The notes under the pieces: model-generated
The model's input: the letters and a program-made list of their open reading frames with translations, nothing else
Database searches by the model: none
What the model was told of the DNA's origin: nothing
Assembly: GCF_900113715.1 (NCBI RefSeq)
Contig: NZ_FOQK01000029.1
Coordinates: forward strand, 1-38,923
Direction of reading: 5' to 3'
Source of the DNA: Pseudoselenomonas ruminantium
GTDB lineage: Bacteria; Bacillota; Negativicutes; Selenomonadales; Selenomonadaceae
DNA: 38,923 nt
Translations under genes and position numbers: made by a program
Part shown: piece after piece, positions 7,499 to 18,849 of the stretch
How the letters are laid out: each line of letters starts with the position of its first letter
Position numbering within the stretch: position 1 is the first letter of the stretch

Positions 7499-9562
7499 TC
7501 AGATACCCATTTCGATATTGTGGATAATGGTCGTGAGCTTGTCCATCTCGGCAGCTGTGCGCTCGTTGATGACTTCAAGGGCTTTGATGGACTGCGTGGA
7601 TTTCTGGATGTGTGTAACACCTTCGTTGAGACTCTTGTGGAGATTCTTCATCTCCGTTGCAAAGTGTTCATCGAACTCGTTGATCTTATCCTCGAAGTCC
7701 TTGTTGGCTGAGAGGATATTGTCGATTTCGGCGACGTCGTGCAGCAGCACTTTGATGGCCTCATCGGAAGTATGCAGGCTGGTCTGCGTATTTTCTGAGA
7801 GCTTGCGGACTTCCTGCGCGACGACTGAGAAGCCGCGGCCTGCCTCGCCGGCACGGGCTGCTTCGATGGCGGCATTGAGAGCCAGCAGGTTGGTCTGGGC
7901 GGCAATCTCGTTGATCATCTTCATGACATCGTCGATTTTCTGCGTGCTTTGGGAGAGCATGTCGAGTTTTGGCGTGATTTCGCGATTGCGCTCCGTCAGC
8001 TGATTGAAGAGACCATTCTGCTCATCGATACCGTTGGAGAGCTGCTTGATGGCTTCCTGGATGAGATCGACATCGCCGGACATGCGCATGATGGTCTGGA
8101 CGATGCCGGGCATCTTCGCCTGATAATCTTTGAACATATTGATGAGGTTGTCTTTGAGCACCTCGGTATGTTTCTGACGGTCGATGATGCGTTTGAAGAA
8201 GAACGCATTGCAGTCAGAATAGCTGCGGGCGAAATTATCGACATATGCGTCTGAGAATGACTGTCCTTCGGGCACATGGTAGAAGCAGATAGCAGTCAGT
8301 GTCTCATTGACATGCAGGCCGGCGATTTCGCCGAAGCTCGAGAAACCAGCGACAGGCACATCGTCGAAGAAGTCCATATGCTTGACTTCCTCGGGATAGC
8401 CGAGACGGCGCAGGATACAGTCATTGAGGATTGCGCCGATAGCCTTGGGCTTGTTGCTGGTATACGCGCGCAAATCGCGGGAAAGCGTGGTTTCGAGCGG
8501 CTGGCGTTTTAGCAGGTAAAGTTTTTCGCCGGTTACGACATCGCAGAAGAAACTGATGCGGTCATTGACATCATCGATGCCGGAAATCGTACGGATGAAG
8601 TCTTCGCCGTTGACATCGGTGGCAAAGGTATAGCCTTGCAGCTTCGTCTGCAGTTCCTGGGTGCTGCTGACGCCGAAATGGTCTTTGAGTGCTTCGATGA
8701 AAGAAACAGGCTCGCCGTTTGGCCCCTCGACGGTCTCGATATAGCGCAGGGCTGTATTGGCGCTGCCAACTGTGAAGACGTCGCCGGTGCGCTCGACAGC
8801 CTGCGATTTGAAGATGCCATAGCGATAGGCTTTCTTGAGACGGACCAGCGTGATGACCGCGTGGTTCTCAAGGCACTGCTTGTCATCATAAATGTAAGTA
8901 TGGGTAAAGGTCATGTCGCCAGCTGCGCTGCCGCCGATAAATGGAATCGGGAATTTGCCGGATTCGAACAATGCTTGCAGGACAAAGGTCTCGCAGGCCG
9001 AAGCACCGTCGATGTAGACCATGGCAAAGGAATGGGCAACGCTGAGACGGAACGGCGTCGGCAGCTTGTCGATTTCGCGGCGGATGGCGGCGACGCGGTC
9101 GTTGACGGTCATCTCGACAGAACCGCGGCGCAGGTCATCATTCGGCAGCGGGATGCTCATAATGTGCAGTGATTCGATCATGCGGTTGGAGAATGCCTGC
9201 AGCAAGACCTTGGCACGGCCGTCCGGTGCCTCACAGTAGAGCGAGCGGCTGCCCTGCGGACGGCAGAGCTCACCGGAAGTCGTCATGAGGATGACCTTGG
9301 TCGTGGAGGGGACTTCACGTTTGATTGTTTGCGCGACTTCCGGGATGCTGAGGTCTGGCGAGACAAAGCCCATGATCAGGGCACAGCCCTCGGCGACATC
9401 GGCTAAATCCTTAAGACGTACTGCGGTAAGATCATTCTTACCGAGATAGGCGGTCTTAATGTCCTGCTGGGTGGAGGCAGCAGGGATGGATGGGGTTGCA
9501 TGGGAAGCTGCGGGACTCGCAGCTTCGGCTTTCTTCATGCCCGAAGAAAAAAGATTGATCAT
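7499..9562 (-). CDS. Soluble methyl-accepting chemotaxis protein with FIST sensor domain
   Basis: A 687-residue cytoplasmic chemoreceptor. The N-terminal half is a FIST_N/FIST_C ligand-sensing module (about 45-435, with [10 protein letters not shown] at 207-216 and [15 protein letters not shown] at 407-421). The C-terminal half is an MCP signalling coiled coil (about 480-687) whose hairpin tip, [20 protein letters not shown] (554-573), is intact and would bind CheA/CheW. I see no transmembrane segment, so it should sense an internal signal; FIST ligands are poorly known, with amino-acid-like small molecules proposed for the family. The start at 9562 is chosen because AGAGGTG lies upstream; an in-frame upstream start adds 15 Cys-rich residues without a ribosome site. 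No other chemotaxis gene is in the window. Confidence 0.9.
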   Translation of the reverse strand: MINLFSSGMKKAEAASPAASHATPSIPAASTQQDIKTAYLGKNDLTAVRLKDLADVAEGCALIMGFVSPDLSIPEVAQTIKREVPSTTKVILMTTSGELCRPQGSRSLYCEAPDGRAKVLLQAFSNRMIESLHIMSIPLPNDDLRRGSVEMTVNDRVAAIRREIDKLPTPFRLSVAHSFAMVYIDGASACETFVLQALFESGKFPIPFIGGSAAGDMTFTHTYIYDDKQCLENHAVITLVRLKKAYRYGIFKSQAVERTGDVFTVGSANTALRYIETVEGPNGEPVSFIEALKDHFGVSSTQELQTKLQGYTFATDVNGEDFIRTISGIDDVNDRISFFCDVVTGEKLYLLKRQPLETTLSRDLRAYTSNKPKAIGAILNDCILRRLGYPEEVKHMDFFDDVPVAGFSSFGEIAGLHVNETLTAICFYHVPEGQSFSDAYVDNFARSYSDCNAFFFKRIIDRQKHTEVLKDNLINMFKDYQAKMPGIVQTIMRMSGDVDLIQEAIKQLSNGIDEQNGLFNQLTERNREITPKLDMLSQSTQKIDDVMKMINEIAAQTNLLALNAAIEAARAGEAGRGFSVVAQEVRKLSENTQTSLHTSDEAIKVLLHDVAEIDNILSANKDFEDKINEFDEHFATEMKNLHKSLNEGVTHIQKSTQSIKALEVINERTAAEMDKLTTIIHNIEMGI

Positions 9563-9684
9563 TTCTAAACACCTCTTTGTTTTATGACAGTCGTTACATG
9601 TTGACACTTGATGTGGACGGGCACATAGACTATCTTTATATTTAGTTTCGGCATGGAAAGTGAAAATCCTGCAACAGAAGACGT

Positions 9685-10779
9685 TTATTTTATATACGGG
9701 AGATAATAGGTGAAGGCAGAAGGGATGCTATAAGTATTGGAAATTTCAGCTGCTGAGGCCCAGAAAAGCGATGCGGGGCATTCTGCTGTTTGGAGGCAGT
9801 CTGCTTGTAATTGTATATCCCATCCGGACAAATGCCATTCGACATGCGAGAAGATGTGGCGGGCAGCGGGCAGTGGCTTGATTCGGCTGGCTCGATAGCC
9901 ATGGCATTGCAGCCAGGCTTCGATATCTTGTTGTGAGAGCCTGCCAGGCAGATTGGGAAATTCCCATAGTCCTGCCAGCAGTCCTTTGGCTGGCCGCTGG
10001 TGCAGGGCATAGGCTGCTCCCTGGTGCAGCAGCAGGATGGTGCGATCCTCCTGACGCCGAGGTTTAGCGGCTGCCCTGACAGGGTACTTTTGTTCCTGTC
10101 CGTTGTCGTGGGCAAGACAGAGCTGCTGGAGCGGGCAGGCGGGGCAATGCGGTGTGCCGTGGGGCAGGCAGACCGTCGCACCAAGATCCATAAAGGCTTG
10201 ATTGAGGCTGCTGGCATCGGAGCCGGTCGGATAGTGAGGGGCAAGGGCGTTCTCGACGGCCGTCCGCGTGCGGGCGGCCATGATGTCCTCGGGGCAGGCG
10301 AGGACGCGCATGATGACGCGCAACATATTGCCGTCGACGGCTGGCCAGGGCTTGCCCCAGGCGATGGAGCCGATGGCACTGGCTGTATAGCGTCCGATGC
10401 CCGGCAGGGCAAGCAGGGCCTTATGCTCCTGGGGCAGTCTGCCGCCGTGCTCAGCGACGATGACCTGGGCAGCTTTCTTGAGATTGCGGGCCCGGGAGTA
10501 GTAGCCAAGCCCTTGCCAGAGCTTCATGAGCATTTCATCATCGGCGGCTGCGAGGGCGGCGATGTCCGGCAGGGCGGCAAGGAAGCGTTCATAGTAGGGG
10601 ATGACCGCAGCTGCACGCGTCTGCTGCAGCATGATCTCTGACAGCCAGGTGTGATATGGCGTCGGGGAAAGCCGCCAGGGGAGCTGGCGGTCGCTGGCCT
10701 GCCCTTTGTACCAGGTAAGCAGCGGCTGGATGATGCCGGGCAATATATCGGCGTGGTTGAGCGTAAGTGCTGGTTTCAA
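9685..10779 (-). CDS. mutY: A/G-specific adenine DNA glycosylase
   Basis: MutY removes adenine mispaired with 8-oxoguanine, preventing G:C to T:A mutations. The 364-residue protein has the catalytic glutamate in [10 protein letters not shown] (E48), the helix-hairpin-helix [13 protein letters not shown] (125-137), the catalytic VDGN (D149), a [4Fe-4S] cysteine set (C204, C212, C215, C221) and a C-terminal NUDIX-like 8-oxoG recognition domain with FSHVEWHL. The first Cys gap is seven residues, one more than the six of E. coli MutY. I choose the TTG at 10779 because AAGGAG lies nine bases upstream; a GTG at 10800 is possible but has no ribosome site. Monocistronic; an extended -10 box lies at 10821-10826. 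Confidence 0.92.
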   Translation of the reverse strand: MKPALTLNHADILPGIIQPLLTWYKGQASDRQLPWRLSPTPYHTWLSEIMLQQTRAAAVIPYYERFLAALPDIAALAAADDEMLMKLWQGLGYYSRARNLKKAAQVIVAEHGGRLPQEHKALLALPGIGRYTASAIGSIAWGKPWPAVDGNMLRVIMRVLACPEDIMAARTRTAVENALAPHYPTGSDASSLNQAFMDLGATVCLPHGTPHCPACPLQQLCLAHDNGQEQKYPVRAAAKPRRQEDRTILLLHQGAAYALHQRPAKGLLAGLWEFPNLPGRLSQQDIEAWLQCHGYRASRIKPLPAARHIFSHVEWHLSGWDIQLQADCLQTAECPASLFWASAAEISNTYSIPSAFTYYLPYIK

Positions 10780-10820
10780 TGCAAGATTCTCCTTTGACAC
10801 GATCGGATGTGATGCGGATT

Positions 10821-10829
10821 ATTCTAGCA
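10821..10829 (-). promoter_or_regulatory. Extended -10 promoter for mutY
   Basis: Read on the minus strand, TGC-TAGAAT forms an extended -10 box about 40 bases before the mutY start. No good -35 is seen, as is common for extended -10 promoters. Confidence 0.4.
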
Positions 10830-11020
10830 TATCGCAGCGGAGAACGCCATGAGCAAGAAAAAAGACAAAATATTATCAAATAGCAGAATAATTCAAGAAA
10901 ATGTAAGGAATATAACTTTGACTCCGCATTACGAGGACAATAGTCATAAAAATCAAGCGACATGGCCCTGAATTGTATTTTTAGAGAGGAATATAGTAGC
11001 AAAAATCTTTAATTAAATAC

Positions 11021-11037
11021 AAAAATGTTACATTTTT
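11021..11037. promoter_or_regulatory. Perfect palindrome abutting ilvN promoter
   Basis: AAAAATG-TTA-CATTTTT is a perfect inverted repeat (7-3-7) ending three bases before the -35 box of the ilv-leu operon. Its position suits an operator or activator site. A related sequence, ACAAAAGTGTAACATTGT, lies upstream of guaB (20391-20408). The regulator is unknown; the site is not a convincing CodY box. Confidence 0.45.
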
Positions 11038-11040
11038 CTA

Positions 11041-11069
11041 TTGACAAAAAAGTCCATCGGCGCAATAAT
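11041..11069 (+). promoter_or_regulatory. Promoter of the ilv-leu operon
   Basis: TTGACA (11041-11046), a 17-base spacer and AATAAT (11064-11069). The leader to ilvN is about 75 bases and contains one small hairpin (TATCGCAG/CTGCGGTA, roughly 11108-11128) just before the ribosome site. No T-box or peptide-attenuator features are visible, so control probably acts at initiation through the adjacent palindrome. Confidence 0.75.
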
Positions 11070-11148
11070 GTATACATACTTTACAACATTACATATTCAA
11101 ACGGCCGTATCGCAGGCTCTCTGCGGTAGGGAGAAAGGGGATAGCGGC

Positions 11149-12676
<1,528 letters not shown>

Positions 12677-12710
12677 GCGCTGACGAAGCAGAATATAGAA
12701 CTTTTCATGA

Positions 12711-12740
12711 AGCCTTCCCCCCACCGGGGAGGGCTTTATT
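12711..12740 (+). terminator. Hairpin between ilvC and leuC (partial terminator)
   Basis: AGCCTTCCCC (12711-12720) pairs with GGGGAGGGCT (12726-12735), followed by TTATT. The T-run is weak, suggesting attenuation or mRNA processing rather than a full stop, since the genes downstream complete the same pathway. The sequence resembles the end hairpins of the repeat element at 33133-33242. Confidence 0.55.
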
Positions 12741-12766
12741 CGAATCACAAACTAGGAGGGCAACAA

Positions 12767-14029
12767 ATGGGTATGAATATGAGCGAAAAAATCCTAGCCC
12801 GTCATGCGGGTGTGGAATCGGTCAAGGCCGGCCAGCTGATCAACTGCAAGCTGGATATGGTGCTGGCCAATGATATCACGGCGCCGCCATCGATAAAGAA
12901 ATTCGAGGAGATCGGCCGTCCCGTGTTCGATCGGGAGAAGATTGCCTTGGTACCGGATCACTTCCAGCCGGCCAAGGATATCAAGTCAGCTGAGCTTGGC
13001 AAGGCTGTCCGCGATTTTGCGCACAAATGGAAGATCGTCAATTACTTTGAGCAGGGCCGTGTGGGCATCGAGCATGTCATCCTGCCAGAGCTGGGCATTG
13101 TCGGCCCCGGTATGCTGACAATCGGCGCCGATTCCCATACCTGTACCTACGGAGCAGTCAATGGCTTTGCGACGGGGGTGGGCTCGACTGACCTCGGTGC
13201 GGCTATGGCTACGGGGGAGGCCTGGTTCAAGGTGCCGGAGGCCATCAAGGTGAATCTTACGGGCAGGAAGCCGGCAGGTACGAACGGCAAGGATGTCATC
13301 CTGACGCTCATCGGTATGATCGGCGTCGATGGTGCGCTTTATAAGTCGCTGGAGTTCGCTGGTCCAGGCGTGAAGGAACTCACGATGACCGACCGCCTGA
13401 CGATTGCCAACATGGCCATCGAGGCTGGTGCCAAGAATGGTATCTTCCCGTTCGATGAGGTCACGAAGGAATATGTCGAGGGCCGGGTCAAAAAAGCCTA
13501 TGAACCGGTGGCCGCAGACGAAGATGCGCAGTATGTCCAGATAGTCGAGATCAATCTCGATGAACTGAAACCAGTGGTAGCATTCCCGCATCTGCCGGGC
13601 AATACGAAGGCTGTGGCTGACATCGAGGAGCCGATTGCCATCGACCAGGTCATCATCGGCTCTTGCACGAATGGCCGTCTGGAGGATATGGAGATCGCTG
13701 CGGAGATCCTCAAGGGGCACAAGGTCGCTGACCATGTCCGCTGCATCATCATCCCCGGGAGTCCCGCCATCTATAAAGAGTCCATGAAGCGCGGCTATAT
13801 CGATGCGTTCATCGATGCGGGCTGTGCGGTCTCGACGCCGACCTGTGGCCCGTGCCTTGGCGGCTATATGGGCATCATGGCAGCCGGCGAGAAGTGCGTA
13901 TCGACGACGAACCGCAATTTCCGCGGCCGTATGGGCCATGTCGACAGCGAAGTATATCTGGCTGGTCCGCACGTTGCAGCAGCCAGTGCGATCCTGGGAC
14001 GCATTGCCACGGCAGAGGAGGTAAAGTGA
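12767..14029 (+). CDS. leuC: 3-isopropylmalate dehydratase, large subunit
   Basis: LeuC, with LeuD, isomerises 2-isopropylmalate to 3-isopropylmalate in leucine synthesis. The 420-residue length fits the shorter, HacA-like LeuC group rather than the roughly 466-residue enterobacterial type. [4Fe-4S] ligands are visible in IGSCTNGR and in the [10 protein letters not shown] segment near the C-terminus. Substrate and cluster motifs [20 protein letters not shown] and STDLG are intact. TAGGAGGG lies six bases before the ATG at 12767; the frame extends upstream through the intergenic hairpin but without a start that makes sense. leuD begins one base after the stop. Confidence 0.95.
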   Translation: MGMNMSEKILARHAGVESVKAGQLINCKLDMVLANDITAPPSIKKFEEIGRPVFDREKIALVPDHFQPAKDIKSAELGKAVRDFAHKWKIVNYFEQGRVGIEHVILPELGIVGPGMLTIGADSHTCTYGAVNGFATGVGSTDLGAAMATGEAWFKVPEAIKVNLTGRKPAGTNGKDVILTLIGMIGVDGALYKSLEFAGPGVKELTMTDRLTIANMAIEAGAKNGIFPFDEVTKEYVEGRVKKAYEPVAADEDAQYVQIVEINLDELKPVVAFPHLPGNTKAVADIEEPIAIDQVIIGSCTNGRLEDMEIAAEILKGHKVADHVRCIIIPGSPAIYKESMKRGYIDAFIDAGCAVSTPTCGPCLGGYMGIMAAGEKCVSTTNRNFRGRMGHVDSEVYLAGPHVAAASAILGRIATAEEVK

Positions 14030-14030
14030 G

Positions 14031-14519
14031 ATGAAGTTAGCAGGAAAAGTTTGGCGCTATGGAGATAATATCGATACGGATGTCATCATCCCCGCGCGTT
14101 ATCTGAATACATTCGACCCGAAAGAATTGGCCAGCCACTGCATGGTCGATATCGACGAGAGCTTTGCCCAGAATGTCAAGGCTGGTGATATTATGGTCGG
14201 CGGCAAGAACTTCGGCTGCGGCTCCTCGCGCGAGCATGCGCCGGTAGCCATCAAGGCTTCGGGGGTGCCTGTGGTCATTGCCGCGAGCTTTGCCCGCATC
14301 TTTTACCGCAATGGCATAAACATTGGTTTGCCTTTGTTAGAGATTGGCGATGCTGTGGAGAAAATCAAGGCCAGCGATGAGCTGCGCGTGGATACGGCGA
14401 CTGGTGTCATCGAGAATCTGACGACGGGCGATGTCTTCCATGCGAACCCGCTGCCGGGCTTTATCCAGGATATTGCCAAGGCAGGCGGCCTTATCAACTA
14501 CATCAAGGAGAAGAACTGA
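14031..14519 (+). CDS. leuD: 3-isopropylmalate dehydratase, small subunit
   Basis: LeuD is the swivel subunit partnering LeuC. The 162-residue protein has the family motifs [15 protein letters not shown] (about residues 12-26), [12 protein letters not shown] (about 60-71) and [20 protein letters not shown] (about 85-104). Its short length again fits the HacB-like type that pairs with the 420-residue LeuC. The ribosome site GAGGAGG lies inside the end of leuC, and only one base separates the two genes, so the subunits should be made in balance. Confidence 0.95.
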   Translation: MKLAGKVWRYGDNIDTDVIIPARYLNTFDPKELASHCMVDIDESFAQNVKAGDIMVGGKNFGCGSSREHAPVAIKASGVPVVIAASFARIFYRNGINIGLPLLEIGDAVEKIKASDELRVDTATGVIENLTTGDVFHANPLPGFIQDIAKAGGLINYIKEKN

Positions 14520-14521
14520 TC

Positions 14522-15589
14522 ATGTCATATAAGATTACTGTAATCCCTGGCGACGGCATCGGCAAGGAGATCACCGATGCTGCGGTCGAGGTCCTCAAGA
14601 CGGTGGATGGAAAATTCGGGCTGGGCCTCGCGTATGAGTATCACGATGCGGGCGGCACGGCCTATGATAAGTTCGGCACTCCGCTGCCCCAGTCGACCAT
14701 CGATGCCTGCAAGGCGTCGGACGCCGTGCTGTTTGGTGCTGTGGGCGGCGATAAATGGGATGATGTCGATCCGGCACTGCGTCCCGAAAAGGCCATCCTG
14801 GGCCTGCGCAAGAATCTGGATCTTTATGCGAATCTGCGTCCGGTCAAGGTGGCCGATGCCTTGGTGGATTATTCGCCGCTCAAGCCAGAGCTCGTTCGTG
14901 GTGTGGATCTTGTTATCGTACGCGAACTGGTCGGCGGCATCTATTTCGGCGAGAAATGTGAGTCGGAGCAGCATGATGGCACTGAGCGGGCTTGGGATCT
15001 GGAGAACTATTCCGTCCCTGAAGTCGAGCGCATCGCCAAGCTCGCCTTTGCGACGGCCAAGCTGCGCCGTGGCAAGGTCACGTCGGTCGACAAGGCCAAT
15101 GTGCTGGCGACGTCGCGTCTCTGGCGCCGTACAGTGGCTAAAGTGGCTGAGGAGCATCAGGAGGTTGAACTCAACAACCTCTACGTTGACAACTGTGCCA
15201 TGCAGCTGGCTATCCGCCCGACGCAGTTCGATGTCATCGTGACGGGCAACCTGTTTGGCGATATCCTGTCTGATGAGGCGGCTGTTGTCGGTGGTTCGAT
15301 CGGCATGATGCCGTCGGCATCTATCGGCACCTGCACGAGTCTTTATGAGCCGATTCACGGCAGTGCTCCCGACATCGCCGGCAAGGGCATCGCCAACCCG
15401 ATGGGGACGATCCTGTCGGCAGCGATGCTGCTGCGCTATTCGCTGCATGAGGAAGAGGCGGCCAAAGCCATCGAAAAAGCGGTGGACAAGACGCTGGCGG
15501 ATGGATATCGCACGCCGGATCTCTGGAAAGAAGGATTTTCGAAGGCCAATACCGAAGAGATTACACGGCTGATTTGTCAGCGGATTTGA
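14522..15589 (+). CDS. leuB: 3-isopropylmalate dehydrogenase
   Basis: LeuB oxidatively decarboxylates 3-isopropylmalate to 2-ketoisocaproate with NAD. The 355-residue protein has the N-terminal ITVIPGDGIGKEI, the substrate loop LRKNLDLYANLRPV, RELVGGIYFGE, the VDKANVL segment and a C-terminal NAD-binding GSAPDIAGKGIANP. The ATG at 14522 lies two bases after the leuD stop, with AAGGAG inside leuD. ilvB follows after 38 bases. leuA (isopropylmalate synthase) is not in the window, so leucine synthesis here is incomplete without a gene elsewhere. Confidence 0.96.
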   Translation: MSYKITVIPGDGIGKEITDAAVEVLKTVDGKFGLGLAYEYHDAGGTAYDKFGTPLPQSTIDACKASDAVLFGAVGGDKWDDVDPALRPEKAILGLRKNLDLYANLRPVKVADALVDYSPLKPELVRGVDLVIVRELVGGIYFGEKCESEQHDGTERAWDLENYSVPEVERIAKLAFATAKLRRGKVTSVDKANVLATSRLWRRTVAKVAEEHQEVELNNLYVDNCAMQLAIRPTQFDVIVTGNLFGDILSDEAAVVGGSIGMMPSASIGTCTSLYEPIHGSAPDIAGKGIANPMGTILSAAMLLRYSLHEEEAAKAIEKAVDKTLADGYRTPDLWKEGFSKANTEEITRLICQRI

Positions 15590-15627
15590 GTCTTCCTCAT
15601 GGGGGTAGGCTGTTAGGAGGCGATCGT

Positions 15628-17292
15628 TTGAAGGGAGCACAAGCAGTAGCGGCCTGCCTCAAGGAGCAGGGCGTTGATACCGTATTCGGCTATCCAGGCG
15701 GCATGATCCTGCCGCTGTATGACGCATTTTACGATGACAAAGAGATCCACCAGGTGCTCGTGACGCATGAGCAGAACGCTGCGCATGCAGCCGATGGTTA
15801 TGCGCGGGCGTCGGGGAAGGTCGGGGTCTGCATCGCGACTTCGGGGCCGGGGGCCACGAATCTGGTTACGGGGATCGCGACGGCGTTCATGGACTCGATT
15901 CCTATCGTGGCGATCACAGGACAGGTGGACACGGCCCTCTTGGGCAGAGATGCTTTCCAGGAGACCGATATCCTCGATGTCACGATGCCCATCACGAAGC
16001 ATAACTATAAGGTCAAGGATGCCCGGCAGCTCGTGCCGACGATCCGTGAGGCCTTCCGGCTGGCGCGCAAGGGGCGGCCAGGCCCCGTGCTTGTCGATGT
16101 GCCGCGGGATCTGTTCTTTGCAGAGGTAGACTACGAGCCGCTGGCGGCTGAAACAAAGCCTGCTGGCAAGCCGGATGCGGATTTCCTGATCTGTGCAGCT
16201 GAGGCAGCCCGGGAAATCGCTACGGCCAAGCAGCCGGTGGCGATCGTGGGCGGCGGTGTGGTCTCAGCCGGAGCCTCGGCCGAAGTGATGGCGTTTGTGG
16301 AGAAGTACCATCTGCCGGTGGCGCATACGCTGATGGGACTGGGCGCAATCCCGCGCTCGCATCCCCAGTCCTTGGGCTTTGCCGGGATGCATGGCGAGAA
16401 GGCTGCCAATCATGCGATCGCCGCCGCAGATCTTGTCGTGGCCATCGGCAGCCGCTTCGGCGACCGCCAGACGGGCAATGTCAAGAAATACACGCAGGAT
16501 ACGAAGTTCATCCATATCGATATCGATCCTGCTGAGATCGACAAGAATATCGGCAATTCATTGGGGCTGGCTGGGGATATGAAGTCGATCCTTGCCCTGT
16601 TGATGAAGCATGAACCCAATGGTGACCTGGCTGAATGGTGGGAGAAGATCCATGCCTGGCGTGAGACGTACGAATACGACTACCACCAGAACCGCTTGAC
16701 CGTTCCCTGGGCAATGCATCAGGTGGCACTTATGACAAAGGGCAGGCCGTTTGCTTTTGCCACCGATGTGGGCCAGCACCAGATGTGGGCGGCACTGCAT
16801 CTGCATGTCGAGGAGCCGCGTACCTGGCTGACCTCAGGCGGTTTGGGGACGATGGGCTTTGGCTTGCCAGCAGCGATGGGAGCCCAGCTGGCCTATGGTG
16901 ATACGCGCCGTGTTGTCCATGTTGCAGGCGACGGCGGCATCAAGATGACGGGCAATGAGTTCTATACGATTGCGCGCCTGCAGCTGCCCATTGTATCGCT
17001 TATCGTCAACAATACGAGTCTGGGCATGATCCGCCAGCTGCAGAAAGTCATGTACAAAGAGCGCTATATCGCCTGCGAGTTTGACTATCCGATGGACTAT
17101 GCAGCCTATGCCAAGAGTTTCGGCATCGAGGCTGAGACAGTGTCCACGCAGGAGGAGTTCGCTGCGGCCTTGCAGCATGCACTGGCAGATAAAGACCATC
17201 CAAGGGTCATCGTGCTCAATGTCTGGCGCAGTTTTGTCGAGCCGATGATAAAAGGCGGCGCCCGCATCGATGAATTCGTGGATTTCAAGTGA
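15628..17292 (+). CDS. ilvB: Acetolactate synthase, large catalytic subunit
   Basis: IlvB condenses pyruvate with pyruvate or 2-ketobutyrate using thiamine diphosphate, FAD and Mg. The 554-residue protein has the catalytic glutamate in VTHEQNAAHAADGYARASG, FAD-region segments, and a C-terminal thiamine-binding GDGGIKM...VNN motif. TTAGGAGG (15613-15620) lies seven bases before the TTG at 15628 (read as Met-Lys-Gly-Ala-Gln), which matches the family N-terminus; the frame is open further upstream into the end of leuB but without a ribosome site. Last gene of the operon and far from its regulatory subunit ilvN, an uncommon order. No strong terminator follows. Confidence 0.95.
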   Translation: MKGAQAVAACLKEQGVDTVFGYPGGMILPLYDAFYDDKEIHQVLVTHEQNAAHAADGYARASGKVGVCIATSGPGATNLVTGIATAFMDSIPIVAITGQVDTALLGRDAFQETDILDVTMPITKHNYKVKDARQLVPTIREAFRLARKGRPGPVLVDVPRDLFFAEVDYEPLAAETKPAGKPDADFLICAAEAAREIATAKQPVAIVGGGVVSAGASAEVMAFVEKYHLPVAHTLMGLGAIPRSHPQSLGFAGMHGEKAANHAIAAADLVVAIGSRFGDRQTGNVKKYTQDTKFIHIDIDPAEIDKNIGNSLGLAGDMKSILALLMKHEPNGDLAEWWEKIHAWRETYEYDYHQNRLTVPWAMHQVALMTKGRPFAFATDVGQHQMWAALHLHVEEPRTWLTSGGLGTMGFGLPAAMGAQLAYGDTRRVVHVAGDGGIKMTGNEFYTIARLQLPIVSLIVNNTSLGMIRQLQKVMYKERYIACEFDYPMDYAAYAKSFGIEAETVSTQEEFAAALQHALADKDHPRVIVLNVWRSFVEPMIKGGARIDEFVDFK

Positions 17293-17375
17293 TGTCTATG
17301 TAAAAAGAAGGAAAAACATCTCTGTTTGTTGTATACTTATATAGATACGACAAAATTACCGGGGGTGTTTTTCTT

Positions 17376-18248
17376 TTGGTTAAAAAGGGAATTATTCTGG
17401 CAGGCGGCTCGGGAACACGACTTTATCCCCTGACGAAAGTTGTCTCGAAGCAGCTTATGCCGGTATACGATAAACCGATGATCTACTATCCGCTGAGCAC
17501 GCTGATGCTGGCGGGAATCAATGATATCCTGATCATTACAACGCCGGAGGACAAGGAGCTGTTTGTACGGCTGCTGGGAGACGGAAGTCAGCTGGGCATC
17601 AGCATTTCCTATGCGGTGCAGCCAAGTCCGGATGGATTGGCCCAGGCCTTCCTGATCGGCGAGCAGTTTATTGGCGGCGAGGCCTGTGCTTTGGTGCTCG
17701 GCGACAATATCTTCTACGGTTCAGATCTCGCGCAGGCCATGCAGCGGGCGGCGCAGCTTGATACGGGGGCGACGGTGTTTGCCTACTATGTCTCCGATCC
17801 AGAGCGCTATGGCGTGGTCGAGTTTGACAAGGCGGGCAAGGCACTCAGCCTGGAGGAGAAACCGGCTGCACCGAAATCCAACTATGCCGTCACGGGGCTG
17901 TACTTCTACGACAAGGATATCGTGGATATTGCCAAGAGCATTAAGCCGTCGCCGCGCGGCGAGCTGGAAATCACCGATGTCAACAAGGTGTATCTGGAAC
18001 GCGGCACGCTCAAGGTTGAGAAGATGCGCCGCGGCTATGCCTGGCTGGATACGGGTACACATGAGTCGCTCCTGGATGCCGGAGCTTTTGTGCGCACGAT
18101 CCAGGCGCGCCAGGGTCTCAAGATCGCCTGCATCGAGGAGATCGCCTATCGCATGGGCTATATCGATGCAGCACAGGTCGAGAAGTTGGCGCAGCCACTG
18201 CTGAAGAACGAATATGGCAAGTATCTGATCAATATGTTGAATGAATGA
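17376..18248 (+). CDS. rfbA: Glucose-1-phosphate thymidylyltransferase
   Basis: RfbA (RmlA) makes dTDP-glucose from dTTP and glucose-1-phosphate, the first step to dTDP-L-rhamnose. The 290-residue protein carries [16 protein letters not shown] (about residues 5-20), [28 protein letters not shown] and a C-terminal [17 protein letters not shown], all characteristic. The start is TTG at 17376 with GGGGGTG eight bases upstream. Only a weak -10-like element (TATACT, 17332-17337) is seen in the spacer after ilvB, so the promoter is uncertain. rfbC and rfbB follow closely. Confidence 0.95.
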   Translation: MVKKGIILAGGSGTRLYPLTKVVSKQLMPVYDKPMIYYPLSTLMLAGINDILIITTPEDKELFVRLLGDGSQLGISISYAVQPSPDGLAQAFLIGEQFIGGEACALVLGDNIFYGSDLAQAMQRAAQLDTGATVFAYYVSDPERYGVVEFDKAGKALSLEEKPAAPKSNYAVTGLYFYDKDIVDIAKSIKPSPRGELEITDVNKVYLERGTLKVEKMRRGYAWLDTGTHESLLDAGAFVRTIQARQGLKIACIEEIAYRMGYIDAAQVEKLAQPLLKNEYGKYLINMLNE

Positions 18249-18267
18249 TGGAGTTAGAGAGATAGCA

Positions 18268-18828
18268 ATGAAAGCAACAGAAACAAGATTGAAGGGTGTA
18301 TTTGTCCTGGAGCCGAAGGTCTTTGGCGATGCGCGTGGCTGGTTCATGGAGAGCTGGTCGCAGCGCAAGATGGAAGAGGCAGGCATAAAGGTGGATTTCG
18401 TGCAGGATAACCAGTCCTTCTCGGCGCAGAAGGGGACGCTGCGCGGTCTGCATTATCAGCTGAACCCCAAGTGCCAGGCTAAGCTCTTGCGCTGTACGCG
18501 CGGCAAAATCTTTGATGTGGCGGTCGATATCCGCAAGGGTTCGCCGCAGTATGGCCAGTGGGTAGGTGTGGAGCTTTCGGCTGAGAACAAGAAGCAGCTC
18601 TTTATTCCGCGCGGCTTTGCCCATGGCTTCATCACATTGACCGATGATGTAGAGGTGCAGTACAAGGCGGATAATTACTATGCGCCGGAATGTGATGGCA
18701 ACATCCGCTGGAATGATCCCGACATCGGTGTTGAGTGGCCAATCGAGCCGGTCATCCTGTCGGAGAAGGATCAGCAGGCACCTCTGCTCAAAGCGCGCAT
18801 GGATCTTAACTTTGTCTATGGGGAATAA
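18268..18828 (+). CDS. rfbC: dTDP-4-dehydrorhamnose 3,5-epimerase
   Basis: RfbC (RmlC) epimerises dTDP-4-keto-6-deoxyglucose at C3 and C5. The 186-residue protein is a cupin. It has the N-terminal GVFVLEPKVFGDARGWFMES, then GTLRGLHYQ with the catalytic histidine region, KLLRCTRGKIFDVAVD, and IPRGFAHGFITL. AGAGAG (18256-18261) sets the ATG at 18268; an in-frame ATG at 18241 overlaps the rfbA end and would add nine residues not typical of the family. Sits between rfbA and rfbB in one transcription unit. Confidence 0.94.
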   Translation: MKATETRLKGVFVLEPKVFGDARGWFMESWSQRKMEEAGIKVDFVQDNQSFSAQKGTLRGLHYQLNPKCQAKLLRCTRGKIFDVAVDIRKGSPQYGQWVGVELSAENKKQLFIPRGFAHGFITLTDDVEVQYKADNYYAPECDGNIRWNDPDIGVEWPIEPVILSEKDQQAPLLKARMDLNFVYGE

Positions 18829-18849
18829 CTTCCAAGGGGGAATCACGAT

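Noticed and set aside
9600-9684. Sigma-28 promoter for the chemoreceptor (GCCGAAA on the minus strand)
   Set aside because: No TAAA-type -35 element lies at the correct distance.
11070-11148. T-box or leader-peptide attenuator before ilvN
   Set aside because: The leader is too short for a T-box, lacks its conserved antiterminator sequence, and has no Ile/Val/Leu-rich peptide.
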